From Chryseobacterium sp. MFBS3-17 (GTDB lineage Bacteria > Bacteroidota > Bacteroidia > Flavobacteriales > Weeksellaceae): a DNA stretch of 64,000 nt. Under the pieces are notes generated by a model. It saw only the letters and a list, made by a program, of their open reading frames with translations, ran no database searches and was not told the origin of the DNA. Shown piece by piece: positions 48,344-57,212 of the stretch; position 1 is the first letter of the stretch, and every line of letters starts with the position of its first letter. A program made the position numbers and the translations under genes. The stretch covers positions 186,001 to 250,000 of the forward strand of contig NZ_JAJEWK010000010.1 in NCBI RefSeq assembly GCF_020687745.1, given 5' to 3'.

Positions 48344-48982
48344 TTACTTAAAGAAAGGATTATACTCCTTTTCAAAACCAATAGTGGTAGCATTTCCGTG
48401 ACCACTGTACACACGGGTATCGCCGTCCAGAACAAGCAGTTTTGATCTGATCCCCTCTATCAACAAGTCATGATTCCCTTTGAACAGGTCCGTACGGCCT
48501 ATGCTTCCCTGAAACAACACATCGCCGGAAATCATGAATTTCTGTTTTTCATGATGATAAACAATACTCCCGGGTGAATGACCCGGCACATGCAAAATGC
48601 TGAAATCTTCATCACCCAAATGTATGGATTCACCTTCTTTCAGGTATTGAATTGCACCTTCAAAAGGCTTAAAAAAGAAACCAAACTGACGGGCAGACAT
48701 GGGATTTCTCTCCAGTACCTCGCGGTCTTCTTCGTGCATCAGTACCGGAACCTGATATTGATCATAGATGCCCTGCAGGCCCAGAACGTGGTCAATATGC
48801 GCATGGGTGAGCAGAATGTGCTGTACTGAAAGTTCATTTTCACTGATAAAAGTATTCAGCATTGCGGTTTCGGCTTCATTAAAATTGCCCGGATCAATGA
48901 TGAAAGCCTCTTTCTGCTCTGTATATACAATATAGGTGTTTTCTGAAAAGGGATTGAAAACAAAGGATTTTACCTGAATCAT
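48344..48982 (-). CDS. MBL-fold metallo-hydrolase (glyoxalase II-like)
   Basis: The 212-residue protein has the metallo-beta-lactamase fold with the two-metal motif THAHIDHVLG (H-x-H-x-D-H, about 60-69), a later His in HVPGHSPGS, GDVLFQGSIGRTDL and YSGHGNATTIGFEK. This is the short YcbL/GloB2-like type without the C-terminal glutathione-binding domain, so hydrolysis of a thioester or similar compound is inferred. A TATTTTTG box (49005-49012, minus strand) lies upstream. Confidence 0.9.
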   Translation of the reverse strand: MIQVKSFVFNPFSENTYIVYTEQKEAFIIDPGNFNEAETAMLNTFISENELSVQHILLTHAHIDHVLGLQGIYDQYQVPVLMHEEDREVLERNPMSARQFGFFFKPFEGAIQYLKEGESIHLGDEDFSILHVPGHSPGSIVYHHEKQKFMISGDVLFQGSIGRTDLFKGNHDLLIEGIRSKLLVLDGDTRVYSGHGNATTIGFEKEYNPFFK

Positions 48983-49064
48983 GGTTCATGTCATTTTAGA
49001 TGCCCAAAAATACGTTTTTCCCATTGAATAATTCCCTGTGGTTTTCTGATGGCGTAATTTTCGT

Positions 49065-49072
49065 TATCTTCG
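49065..49072 (+). promoter_or_regulatory. TAnnTTTG-like box 5 nt before the T9SS plug gene
   Basis: TATCTTCG has one mismatch to the -7 consensus and lies five bases before the ATG at 49078. It supports that ATG over the in-frame start at 49000. Confidence 0.35.
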
Positions 49073-49077
49073 TAGGG

Positions 49078-50289
49078 ATGAAATATTTACTCTTTATCTG
49101 CATACTATGGGGCACGCTGATTTCTGCTCAGGACATCAGAAGCATACAACTTTTTAATCCCCAAACCAATGACCATACTGCGGTTATCGGCTTTAATGAG
49201 AAACTCATTCTTCGCTTTGATGATCTGGCTAATTCCGGAAGAGACTTCCGGTACACCATAAAGCATAAGGACCGCAACTGGAAAGACGACGGATTATTTT
49301 TTACGGAATTTGCAAATGGCAGTCTTAACGGTCAGATTACCGATTTCAGATATTCCTTCAATACCTTACAAAAATACACCAATTACACCCTCACATTTCC
49401 GAATGAAAGGATGCAACCGAAGATTTCCGGAAACTACGAACTGATTGTATATACGGAATCTGCCAGCCGGCCGCTATTCACAAAGCGATTTTCGGTCATG
49501 GAAGAGGGAGCTGCGGTGGGTGTTACGGTAAGCCGCACTCAGGACGCGCGGAATCCGATGATCAATCAGCGGGTAGAAGTTCAGGCTGCAGCGGTGAACA
49601 GTTCCATCATTCAGAATGTGAATTCCATCAGTCTGAATGTCATTCAGAACAACAACCAGAATATGGCACTGATGAATCTGAAACCAACTTCAACGCTGGG
49701 AAACCGGATTGTTTTTCAGCAAATGAATTTGGCATTTCCCGGAAATATGGAATTTTATCATTTTGACAATAAAATCATGGGGCAGCCCACGGACATGGTG
49801 TCGGGAGGTGAAATTATTGAAGGAACCAATTACACCTATCTGTACCCGGTCTGGGCTTATCCGCTGAATTATCAGTTTCAGCCGGATGTAAACGGAGCCT
49901 TCTATTTCCGCCGGAATGACCTGGGGACCGAGCGACCGGCAGACAATGAAGCAGATTATTCCTGGGTACATTTCACGCTGGAATCGGATGAGTTCGACAA
50001 GAATATTTATGTACTGGGCGGCTTTAATGATTTCGTGCCATCTGCAGAAAACCACATGCAATATGATGCCTCACGGCGGATGTACGTGGCCAAAATCTTT
50101 CTGAAACAAGGTTTTTACAATTACATTCTGGCTACGGGAACCCCGGGACAACCTTTAAATTTCGGTGAAATAAACGGAAACTTCTGGCAAACGGAAAATC
50201 TGTATCAGGCTTATTTGTATTACACGCCTTTTGGCCGAAACTATGACGGATTACTGGGCTATGGCGAGTTCAGGACGCCCGTACGGTAG
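49078..50289 (+). CDS. Type IX secretion system plug protein (DUF5103)
   Basis: From the ATG at 49078 the 403-residue product has a signal peptide (YLLFICILWGTLISAQ, cleavage near residue 16) and DUF5103-type sequence throughout: IQLFNPQTNDHTAVIGFNEKLILRFDDL, a DKNIYVLGGFNDF segment and YLYYTPFGRNYDGLLGYGEF at the end. From published work on Flavobacterium, the Plug closes the periplasmic side of the SprA outer-membrane channel until cargo arrives. No other T9SS gene is near. A terminator follows. Confidence 0.85.
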   Translation: MKYLLFICILWGTLISAQDIRSIQLFNPQTNDHTAVIGFNEKLILRFDDLANSGRDFRYTIKHKDRNWKDDGLFFTEFANGSLNGQITDFRYSFNTLQKYTNYTLTFPNERMQPKISGNYELIVYTESASRPLFTKRFSVMEEGAAVGVTVSRTQDARNPMINQRVEVQAAAVNSSIIQNVNSISLNVIQNNNQNMALMNLKPTSTLGNRIVFQQMNLAFPGNMEFYHFDNKIMGQPTDMVSGGEIIEGTNYTYLYPVWAYPLNYQFQPDVNGAFYFRRNDLGTERPADNEADYSWVHFTLESDEFDKNIYVLGGFNDFVPSAENHMQYDASRRMYVAKIFLKQGFYNYILATGTPGQPLNFGEINGNFWQTENLYQAYLYYTPFGRNYDGLLGYGEFRTPVR

Positions 50290-50297
50290 CCATTAAA

Positions 50298-50338
50298 AAA
50301 GCCGTTTCATTAGGTCATGAAACAGCTTTGTTCTTTTT
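50298..50338 (+). terminator. Terminator between the T9SS plug gene and hemH
   Basis: A 13-bp stem with one mismatch (50298-50310 with 50317-50329) and a 6-nt loop is followed by TTCTTTTT. An A run on the other side could let it act on hemH transcripts too. Confidence 0.8.
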
Positions 50339-50351
50339 AGCATTTTGATCA

Positions 50352-51380
50352 TTAAACCAGATAAAAATTCTCCAGTTCTTCTGCGCAAAGGATTTTCACC
50401 ACATCAATCCAGCGGTCTTCATCATTCAGACAAGGAATATAGTGAAACTGCTCACCGCCTGCATGAAGAAACTCCTCGCGGCCTTCTACCGAAATCTCTT
50501 CCAGTGTTTCCAGACAATCTGAAACGAAAGCCGGACACACAACAGCCAGATTTTTCACACCTTTTTTAGGCAAATTCTCCAGAGTTTCGTCTGTATAAGG
50601 TTCAATCCACTTATCATTGCCAAGACGTGACTGGAAAGATACAACTGCCTTCTCCTTGGGAATATTCAATTTTCCGATGACCAGCTCGGTAGTCTTGAAA
50701 CACTGATGCCGGTAGCAAAAGCTGTGGCTGGGATTGCTTTCCCGGGAGCAGCAATCGTTCAGGTTGCAGGTTTTGGTAGGATCTGTTTTATAGAGATGTC
50801 TTTCCGGAACACCATGATAGGAGAACTGAAGGGCATCAAAGTTTGTCGGAAGCTTCTCGCGGATGCTGTCTGCCAGGCATTCTATATAAATATCCCGGTT
50901 ATAAAAAGGCTGTACGTAATTGATTTTCACCTCAGGGAAAAATCTCTCGCGCACTTCTTCTGCTTTCATCACGACTGTTTCTGTAGTACTCATGGCGTAC
51001 TGAGGATAGAGCGGAAAAAGCACAATCTCTGTTACACCCTGATCTGCGAGCTTTTGAATGCCCGTTTTGATACTGGGTTCTGCATAGCGCATCCCGATTT
51101 CCACCGGAACATCTACCTGTTTCTGTAACTTTTTCTGAATTTTTTCCGTAATGACAATTAACGGTGATCCTTCATCAGTCCATACCGTTTTGTAGGCGGC
51201 AGCAGACTTTGGCGGGCGGGTGCGCAGGATAATCCCGCGTACCAGCAGCGACCGGAAAAACCAGCGGTAGTCTATGACCCGCGGATCCATTAAAAATTCG
51301 TCCAGATATTCCTTTACATCTTCTACTTCTGTAGATTTTGGCGAACCCAGATTCACCAGTAGTATTCCTTTCTTTGACAT
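50352..51380 (-). CDS. hemH: Ferrochelatase
   Basis: The 342-residue enzyme inserts iron into protoporphyrin IX, the last step of haem synthesis. It starts KKGILLVNLGSPKSTEV and has GMRYAEPSI, LFPLYPQYAMSTTETV, SYHGVPERHL with the catalytic His, and SRLGNDKWIEPYTDETL. Several Cys residues (CNLNDCCSRES) fit members that carry an Fe-S cluster, though this is not certain. The start at 51380 (MSKKGILL) is preferred over 51398. Confidence 0.94.
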   Translation of the reverse strand: MSKKGILLVNLGSPKSTEVEDVKEYLDEFLMDPRVIDYRWFFRSLLVRGIILRTRPPKSAAAYKTVWTDEGSPLIVITEKIQKKLQKQVDVPVEIGMRYAEPSIKTGIQKLADQGVTEIVLFPLYPQYAMSTTETVVMKAEEVRERFFPEVKINYVQPFYNRDIYIECLADSIREKLPTNFDALQFSYHGVPERHLYKTDPTKTCNLNDCCSRESNPSHSFCYRHQCFKTTELVIGKLNIPKEKAVVSFQSRLGNDKWIEPYTDETLENLPKKGVKNLAVVCPAFVSDCLETLEEISVEGREEFLHAGGEQFHYIPCLNDEDRWIDVVKILCAEELENFYLV

Positions 51381-51426
51381 TCGGCGTTCTTCCTGCAATA
51401 TTTTTACTTCGGTATAATGGAATCTC

Positions 51427-52305
51427 TTATCCGTTTACCGCTTCTACATGTTCTACCAGTTCCGGTACAAACTGTTTCAGAATATTTTCTATACCTCCCT
51501 TCAGCGTAGCGGTAGAACTGGGACACCCGGAGCAGGCACCCTGAAGCAGCATTTTAGCAGTTCTGCTGGCTTCATCATATTCAATGAGGGAGATTTTGCC
51601 CCCATCACCTTCTACTGCCGGCGCCACATATTCGTTCAGGATATCAGAGATTTTCTGTTCATCATCTGTATAATCACGGTTAATGATTTTCTCTACCGGA
51701 CTTTCATGTTTCTGAGGTTCCAGATTTGAAATTTCGCCGCCGTTCTGAAGATATTCAGCCACGAAAGCTCTTACCGGCACCATGACCTCATGCCATTCTA
51801 CAGAATTATCTTTGGTAATCGCCACAAAATTATCTGATACGAAAATTTCTTTTGCAAAAACAAATTCATTAAAAATCGCCTTAGCAAGTGGCACATCACC
51901 CGCCTCTTCCCGGGACTTCACCTCCACGAAACCATCTAGCAGCAGTCGGTTTGACACGAACTTCATCACCATCGGATTGGGAGTCATCTCTGCATAAATC
52001 TGATACATTTCCCGTTTCTTTTGCACATAAATACGTGGATTGGCCAGCAATTCATCTTCAATCACATTTTTCAGACTTTCTGCCACTACTTCCCATTCTA
52101 CAGTATCTTGTTTGGCTACCGCAATAAAATTAGCAGTAATAAAAACTCGTTCTACAAACGGGTAATTCAGTAATTCCTGAGCCACAGGTATTTCAGAGAT
52201 ATCTGAACTGCGGTCCAGCTCCAGCGACCCGGGAATCAGTGTGTAGTCTGCTACAAACTTCATCACTTTTGGGTTTTCTGTAGGTTCTATAATGATCTGT
52301 CTCAT
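51427..52305 (-). CDS. Nfu-type iron-sulfur carrier with two N-terminal domains
   Basis: The 292-residue protein ends in a NifU C-terminal domain with the cluster-binding CSGC (Cys258, Cys261). Before it are two similar copies of the Nfu N-terminal domain: residues about 8-92 (NPKVMKFVADYTLIPGSLEL, IPVAQELLNYPFVERVFI) and about 110-195 (NPMVMKFVSNRLLLDGFVEV, VPLAKAIFNEFVFAKEIF). Most Nfu proteins have only one. It presumably delivers [4Fe-4S] clusters. A promoter is visible upstream. Confidence 0.9.
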   Translation of the reverse strand: MRQIIIEPTENPKVMKFVADYTLIPGSLELDRSSDISEIPVAQELLNYPFVERVFITANFIAVAKQDTVEWEVVAESLKNVIEDELLANPRIYVQKKREMYQIYAEMTPNPMVMKFVSNRLLLDGFVEVKSREEAGDVPLAKAIFNEFVFAKEIFVSDNFVAITKDNSVEWHEVMVPVRAFVAEYLQNGGEISNLEPQKHESPVEKIINRDYTDDEQKISDILNEYVAPAVEGDGGKISLIEYDEASRTAKMLLQGACSGCPSSTATLKGGIENILKQFVPELVEHVEAVNG

Positions 52306-52328
52306 TTTATTTCATTAATTTTGAATTG

Positions 52329-52359
52329 CAAAAATACGGATTTAAAACCGGCTTTCAGA
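52329..52359 (-). promoter_or_regulatory. Promoter of the Nfu gene
   Basis: On the minus strand TCTG (52356-52359), a 19-bp spacer and TATTTTTG (52329-52336). The -7 box is exact and the -33 box has one mismatch. The ATG follows 23 nt later. Confidence 0.65.
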
Positions 52360-52417
52360 ATCTCATTTTAGATATTCTCAATCCCGTAAAAATCATTTAT
52401 CAATAATAAAAATCTCT

Positions 52418-52933
52418 ATGGCACTTATTAAAGAACTCCTTGGAAAAACACCGGAAACAGGAGAAAACACTTACCTGGCAGAAACTGCTACTATCATTGG
52501 CGACGTAAAAATGGGTAAAGAATGCAGCATCTGGTTCAATGCGGTGATCCGCGGTGATGTACACTCCATCAGACTGGGCGACAAAGTAAATGTACAGGAC
52601 AATGCCATGCTGCACTGCACATATGAAAAATACCCTCTGAATATCGGCAACAACGTGTCCATAGGTCACAACGCCATTGTTCACGGCTGTACCATTAAGG
52701 ACAACGTACTTATCGGAATGGGTTCCATTGTCATGGATGATTGTCTCATAGAAAGCAATTCCATTGTAGGAGCAGGTTCTGTAGTAACGCAGGGCACCCA
52801 TATAAAATCCGGTGAAGTATGGGGTGGAATCCCCGCCAGAAAAATCAAAGATATTTCTTCTGAATTACTGGAAGGAGAAGTGAACCGCATTGCCAATAAC
52901 TATGTGAAATACTCCGGATGGTATAAAGATTAA
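52418..52933 (+). CDS. Gamma-class carbonic anhydrase-like protein
   Basis: The 171-residue left-handed beta-helix protein shows the three zinc His residues of the gamma class: one in IRGDVHSIRLGD, then HCTYE and IGHNAIVHGCT. VWGGIPARKIKDI closes the helix. It lacks the acidic loop of archaeal Cam and is of the YrdA/PaaY type, whose activity varies. It starts 21 nt before the following GNAT gene and may be co-transcribed with it. Confidence 0.9.
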   Translation: MALIKELLGKTPETGENTYLAETATIIGDVKMGKECSIWFNAVIRGDVHSIRLGDKVNVQDNAMLHCTYEKYPLNIGNNVSIGHNAIVHGCTIKDNVLIGMGSIVMDDCLIESNSIVGAGSVVTQGTHIKSGEVWGGIPARKIKDISSELLEGEVNRIANNYVKYSGWYKD

Positions 52934-52955
52934 TATAAACGATGGTCCTTCAAAG

Positions 52956-53531
52956 ATGAATTTCCCGGAACTCCAGACAGAACGGCTTATACTGAACCAA
53001 CCCCGGGAATCAGACCGGGAAAGCCTGATGTCTTGTCTGAATGCAGATCAGGTATATGCTGAAAACACCCTCAATATTCCGTTTCCTTACCAGAAAAAGG
53101 ATGCTGATTTTTTCCTGAAGGACATGGTGGCGAAAGGTTTTGAACAGCAGTCACAGATTATCTTTGCCATTCGGAAGATTACAGATGACACCATGACCGG
53201 ATCAGTAGGACTGCACCTTGCACCGGGGCACCGCCGTGCGGAACTGGGATATTGGCTGGCCAGAGGAGATTGGAATAAAGGATACGTAACCGAGGCGGTA
53301 AATGCTGTAATTGAATTCGGATTCACAGAGCTGGATCTCAATAAAATTATTGCCATTTATTACACCACCAATCCGGCATCCGGCAGGATTCTGGAGAAGT
53401 GCGGATTTAAATTGGAAGCCCTCCTCCGGCAGGAGTATATGAAAAATGGAAGCCCCAAAGATGCGAACCGGTACGCGATTCTAAGGGAAGATTACAGAGC
53501 CACTCACTCAGCGGCTTCGGCGCCATTGTAA
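52956..53531 (+). CDS. GNAT family N-acetyltransferase (RimJ/RimL-like)
   Basis: The 191-residue protein has the Acetyltransf_3 pattern: TERLILNQPRESDRESL at the start, GYWLARGDWNKGYVTEAV for acetyl-CoA binding, and a NPASGRILEKCGFKLEALLRQE tail. It may acetylate the N-terminus of a protein or a small amine; the substrate is unknown. Its last 28 nt overlap the end of the convergent lipoprotein gene. Confidence 0.9.
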   Translation: MNFPELQTERLILNQPRESDRESLMSCLNADQVYAENTLNIPFPYQKKDADFFLKDMVAKGFEQQSQIIFAIRKITDDTMTGSVGLHLAPGHRRAELGYWLARGDWNKGYVTEAVNAVIEFGFTELDLNKIIAIYYTTNPASGRILEKCGFKLEALLRQEYMKNGSPKDANRYAILREDYRATHSAASAPL

Positions 53532-53980
53532 AGAAGTACCGCTTTTCCGCCTTCACATTGAATTCCGGACGGCTGCGGTTCTATGGCACAATCTGAAAAG
53601 AGGTTTCTTCTTTGATTATACCGGGCAATACGCCTTGTAAACTCCTGAATTTTAGGAATCAGTTCGGTTTCATTGTCCTTATGGTAGGCAATATAGGTCG
53701 CCGGTCCGCCACAAGGCTTGGATCCAAGCGGCGAGATGCGCCAGTCTTCTACATCTGTACAGACTTTAGAGCCGGAAATAGAATCTATGGCAGCCCGCAG
53801 TCTGCGCAGTCCTTCTGCCTCTTTCTCCAGATCTTCTTCGGCTTCACCGTTTCCGCCGGAAGGACGTTCTGGTTTCAGCGCCACATCTTTGGGCAAGGTT
53901 TCGGGGTCTGCAATAGTCTTTGTGGACTTACACCCGGATAAGACAGCGAGGCAAAACAGGATTACGGCGGTTCTTTTCAT
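53504..53980 (-). CDS. Putative lipoprotein with four cysteines
   Basis: From the ATG at 53980 the 158-residue product starts with a lipoprotein signal and lipobox VLSGC (Cys17). After a Glu-rich helical linker comes a conserved domain with VCTDVEDW, GSKPCGGPATYIAYHKD, LFSDCAIEPQP and IQCEGGKAVLLY; its four Cys probably form two disulfides. The GGP-x-x-YIAY motif is familiar from Bacteroidota proteins of unknown function. An upstream ATG at 54097 gives no signal peptide at the N-terminus. Confidence 0.82.
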   Translation of the reverse strand: MKRTAVILFCLAVLSGCKSTKTIADPETLPKDVALKPERPSGGNGEAEEDLEKEAEGLRRLRAAIDSISGSKVCTDVEDWRISPLGSKPCGGPATYIAYHKDNETELIPKIQEFTRRIARYNQRRNLFSDCAIEPQPSGIQCEGGKAVLLYNGAEAAE

Positions 53981-54050
53981 ACTGATAAAACGTGTTGTAG
54001 CGAAAATAATTTCAAAATTAATGAAAAATACACGAAGAAGAGCCAACAGA

Positions 54051-54081
54051 TTTCTGCAGAGATAAATTTTACCTAATTTTA
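54051..54081 (+). promoter_or_regulatory. Promoter of the PIF1-like helicase gene, 4 nt before the ATG
   Basis: TTTC (54051-54054), a 19-bp spacer and TAATTTTA (54074-54081) match the consensus with one mismatch per box. Only four bases separate it from the ATG at 54086, so the mRNA is probably leaderless. Confidence 0.5.
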
Positions 54082-54085
54082 CGGA

Positions 54086-56221
54086 ATGAATCAGCAATTA
54101 TTTGAACTTGCAGAACATACCAACCGGAGCATTTTTCTTACAGGCAAGGCAGGCACAGGAAAAACGACATTCCTGAATGATTTCGTGCGAAAAACCCATA
54201 AGAAACACATTGTGGTAGCACCTACGGGAATTGCCGCCATCAATGCAGGCGGGGTTACTATCCATTCCATGTTCGGCCTGCCGCTGCGCACTTTTTTGCC
54301 CACTACAGAACGGATAGATGGTACTTATGCCAATAATATTGCCGATCTTATGCATCATTTCAAGTACCGGAAAGATAAAATAAAATTACTCCGGGAGATT
54401 GAAATTATTATTATTGATGAGGTTTCCATGCTGCGTGCAGATGTGCTGGATATGATGGACTTCTCCCTGCGCCACGTACGCAGGAATCAGCAGAAATTCG
54501 GCGGGGTGCAGATGCTTTTTATTGGCGACCTGTATCAGCTGCCACCCGTAGTACGGGATGAAAACCTGCTGAGGCAATATTATGATTCGCCCTTCTTTTT
54601 TGACAGTTATGCGCTGAAGGAATTGCCGCTCATCACTCTGGAACTCACCACCGTTTACCGGCAGAAGGATGAAAAATTCCTGGAAATACTCAATGAAATA
54701 CGCGATGGCGAAATACGCGACATAGACTTCGACGCCCTGAACGAACGGTACATTCCGGATTTCGAACCTACCGATGAGGCGTATGTCTATCTCACCTCTC
54801 ATAACCGGATGGCAGACGACATCAATCAAAAAAAACTCACTGCCCTTACCGGTAAATCTTACTCCTATAAAGCCGATATTATAGGCGATTTTAATGAAAA
54901 TCAGTATCCGAATGATGAAACCATTGAACTGAAAACGGGCGCACAGATCATGTTCATCCGCAATGATGCGAGCCAGGAAAAAAAATACTTTAATGGTAAA
55001 CTGGCAGAAGTGATTGACCTCACTGAAAAAGAAATTACCGTACTCATTGACGGCGATCCTGAACCCTATACCCTGAAAAAAGAAATCTGGGAGCAGAAAC
55101 GCTACACCCTAAAGCCGGATAAAACCATTGAAGAAGAAATACTGGGCAGTTTCCGCCAATTTCCGGTGCGGCTGGCCTGGGCGGTGACCATTCACAAATC
55201 ACAGGGACTCACTTTTGACCGGTTAATTATTGACGCCGGAAAATCCTTTGCAGCAGGACAAGTCTATGTAGCACTCTCCCGCTGCCGTACGCTGGAAGGA
55301 ATCGTTTTGAAATCCAGAATTACACCCGATGTCATTTTTGCGAACCGCACCGTGTCCAGATTTCAGGATGAAACCCATGCCAACCATCGGGTGCAGGAAA
55401 TCCTTAACGCAGAAAAATATGACTACAGCATTGAAAAAATCATCCAAAAACTGCATTGTCCGTGGATACTGCCGGCTCTGAACTCATGGCACAAAACTGC
55501 CGTAGCAAGCAGAGTGGCCGATACTGAAAAGGCTCAGTTCCTGTACAGTGCCATCAAACCTGAAACAGAAAACCTGACCGCTATTTTTGAAAAATTTGAA
55601 AAAATCATCCGGCAGAAAACACATAAATTCGTGTCCGGAGAGGAAGAGTGGAGTGCCGTAGAAGACAAAGCAAAGGGCGCTGTAAATTTTTTCTTTACCG
55701 CAATCTCAGCAAAGATTTTTCAGCCTTTGCTCAGTTTTTATGCGGAAACCAAAGGGGTAAAAGGCGCCAAACAATACAATGAGGATTTCCGTGTTTTTCT
55801 GGATGATCTGGAAGATTACCTGAAGGATCTGAAAACCCTCCGTCTGCTGGACACCGCACTTTTTGATAAAAATAATGAAGTGGAAATCACCACAAAAGTC
55901 GCAAAGGTTCCCTCACACATTCTTACCTTTCAGTTATTTGAAGAAGGCAAAACCATTCCAGAAATTGCCCGTGAACGGGGTCTGGTGCCGGAAACCATCT
56001 ATGGGCATCTGGCAAAATTTGCCTCTCAGGGCCTGCTGGATCTGGACCGGGTCATCGCCCGGGAGAAAATGGAAGCTTTTCGTCAGGAATTTGAAAACGG
56101 AACCGGACACGACAATCTGAACAGCTGGAAACAGGCATTGCCACTGCCATTTGAGTTCTATGAAATCCGGATTCTACTGAACCATTACACCTTTTTAAAA
56201 GAAAAAAATGAAACCGTTTGA
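54086..56221 (+). CDS. PIF1-like helicase with a C-terminal HTH domain
   Basis: The 711-residue protein has superfamily 1B helicase motifs: Walker A LTGKAGTGKTTFL (about 18-30), APTGIAAINAGGVTIHSMF, Walker B IIIDEVSML, GDLYQLPPV, TVYRQKDEKF, and the closing TIHKSQGLTFDRLI and VYVALSRCRT. A helix-turn-helix of the RecQ-associated type (KTIPEIARERGLVPETIYGHL) lies near the end. It probably unwinds DNA from 5' to 3'. Its stop overlaps the next gene by 14 nt. Confidence 0.9.
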   Translation: MNQQLFELAEHTNRSIFLTGKAGTGKTTFLNDFVRKTHKKHIVVAPTGIAAINAGGVTIHSMFGLPLRTFLPTTERIDGTYANNIADLMHHFKYRKDKIKLLREIEIIIIDEVSMLRADVLDMMDFSLRHVRRNQQKFGGVQMLFIGDLYQLPPVVRDENLLRQYYDSPFFFDSYALKELPLITLELTTVYRQKDEKFLEILNEIRDGEIRDIDFDALNERYIPDFEPTDEAYVYLTSHNRMADDINQKKLTALTGKSYSYKADIIGDFNENQYPNDETIELKTGAQIMFIRNDASQEKKYFNGKLAEVIDLTEKEITVLIDGDPEPYTLKKEIWEQKRYTLKPDKTIEEEILGSFRQFPVRLAWAVTIHKSQGLTFDRLIIDAGKSFAAGQVYVALSRCRTLEGIVLKSRITPDVIFANRTVSRFQDETHANHRVQEILNAEKYDYSIEKIIQKLHCPWILPALNSWHKTAVASRVADTEKAQFLYSAIKPETENLTAIFEKFEKIIRQKTHKFVSGEEEWSAVEDKAKGAVNFFFTAISAKIFQPLLSFYAETKGVKGAKQYNEDFRVFLDDLEDYLKDLKTLRLLDTALFDKNNEVEITTKVAKVPSHILTFQLFEEGKTIPEIARERGLVPETIYGHLAKFASQGLLDLDRVIAREKMEAFRQEFENGTGHDNLNSWKQALPLPFEFYEIRILLNHYTFLKEKNETV

Positions 56222-57212
56222 TATTTCAGTGCTGGATCTGGCACCGGTAAAGATGAACCGCACCATCCACGAGACCTTTCAGGAAAGTCTGGACCTGGCA
56301 CGCTTTTCCGAATCCCTCAACTATAAAAGATTCTGGCTGGCAGAACACCACAATATGGAAAGCATTGCCAGTTCTGCCACTTCTGTACTCATCAGTTATA
56401 TTGCCAATGGTACTTCCAGAATCCGAGTAGGTTCGGGTGGTGTAATGCTGCCCAATCACAGTTCACTGGTAATTGCCGAACAGTTCGGAACGCTGGAGAC
56501 TCTTTTCCCCGGCAGAATAGATCTGGGTGTGGGCAGAGCGCCGGGCACAGACGGACTCACTGCGAAAGCGCTGGGCCGAAACCCGATGATCATCAACGAA
56601 CAATTTCCCAGACAGATCCGGGAATTACAGCGCTATTTTTCTGCAGAAAATTCCGGAAGTGCCGTAAGAGCCATCCCGGGCGAAGGCTGCGACATCCCTC
56701 TTTACGTATTGGGATCCAGTACAGACAGTGCCTGGCTGGCTGCGGATTTTGGACTTCCATATGCATTTGCAGGACACTTTGCACCAGAAATGATGATGCA
56801 GGCATTTCAGATTTACAAAGAGAATTACCAGCCCAGCGAGGGATTTCCAGAGCCTTTTATCATAGTCTGTGTGAATGGAATTGCTGCAGATACGGACGAC
56901 GAGGCTCAGCGCCTGGCCACTACTCTGTATCAGGCCTTTGTGAATCTCATCAGAAATGACCGCAAACCCTATGCACCGCCGGTAGATGATATGGACGACA
57001 TCTGGAATCCGATGGAGAAAGCGGGGGTGTTGCAGAAACTGCGCTACAGTTTTATAGGCAGCGAAGAAACCGTGAAAAATCAGATGCAAAAATTCCAGGA
57101 AAGGTTTGGGGTAGATGAAATCATGTTCACCGCTCACATCTATGAGCATGAAGCCAGAAAAAAATCCTATGAGATACTGAAAAACGCAGCGAATGCACTG
57201 CCTTTTGGTTAA
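56208..57212 (+). CDS. LLM class flavin-dependent oxidoreductase
   Basis: The 334-residue protein is a luciferase-like monooxygenase-fold enzyme: FDISVLDLAPV at the start, NYKRFWLAEHHNM, VGSGGVMLPNHSSLVIAEQFGTLETLFPGRIDLGVGRAPGTD, and VLGSSTDSAWLAADFGLPYAFAGHF. This is the MsnO8/YceB-like subgroup, which uses FMN; the substrate is unknown. The ATG lies 14 nt inside the end of the helicase gene, so they share an mRNA. The convergent gene overlaps by 4 nt. Confidence 0.92.
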   Translation: MKPFDISVLDLAPVKMNRTIHETFQESLDLARFSESLNYKRFWLAEHHNMESIASSATSVLISYIANGTSRIRVGSGGVMLPNHSSLVIAEQFGTLETLFPGRIDLGVGRAPGTDGLTAKALGRNPMIINEQFPRQIRELQRYFSAENSGSAVRAIPGEGCDIPLYVLGSSTDSAWLAADFGLPYAFAGHFAPEMMMQAFQIYKENYQPSEGFPEPFIIVCVNGIAADTDDEAQRLATTLYQAFVNLIRNDRKPYAPPVDDMDDIWNPMEKAGVLQKLRYSFIGSEETVKNQMQKFQERFGVDEIMFTAHIYEHEARKKSYEILKNAANALPFG

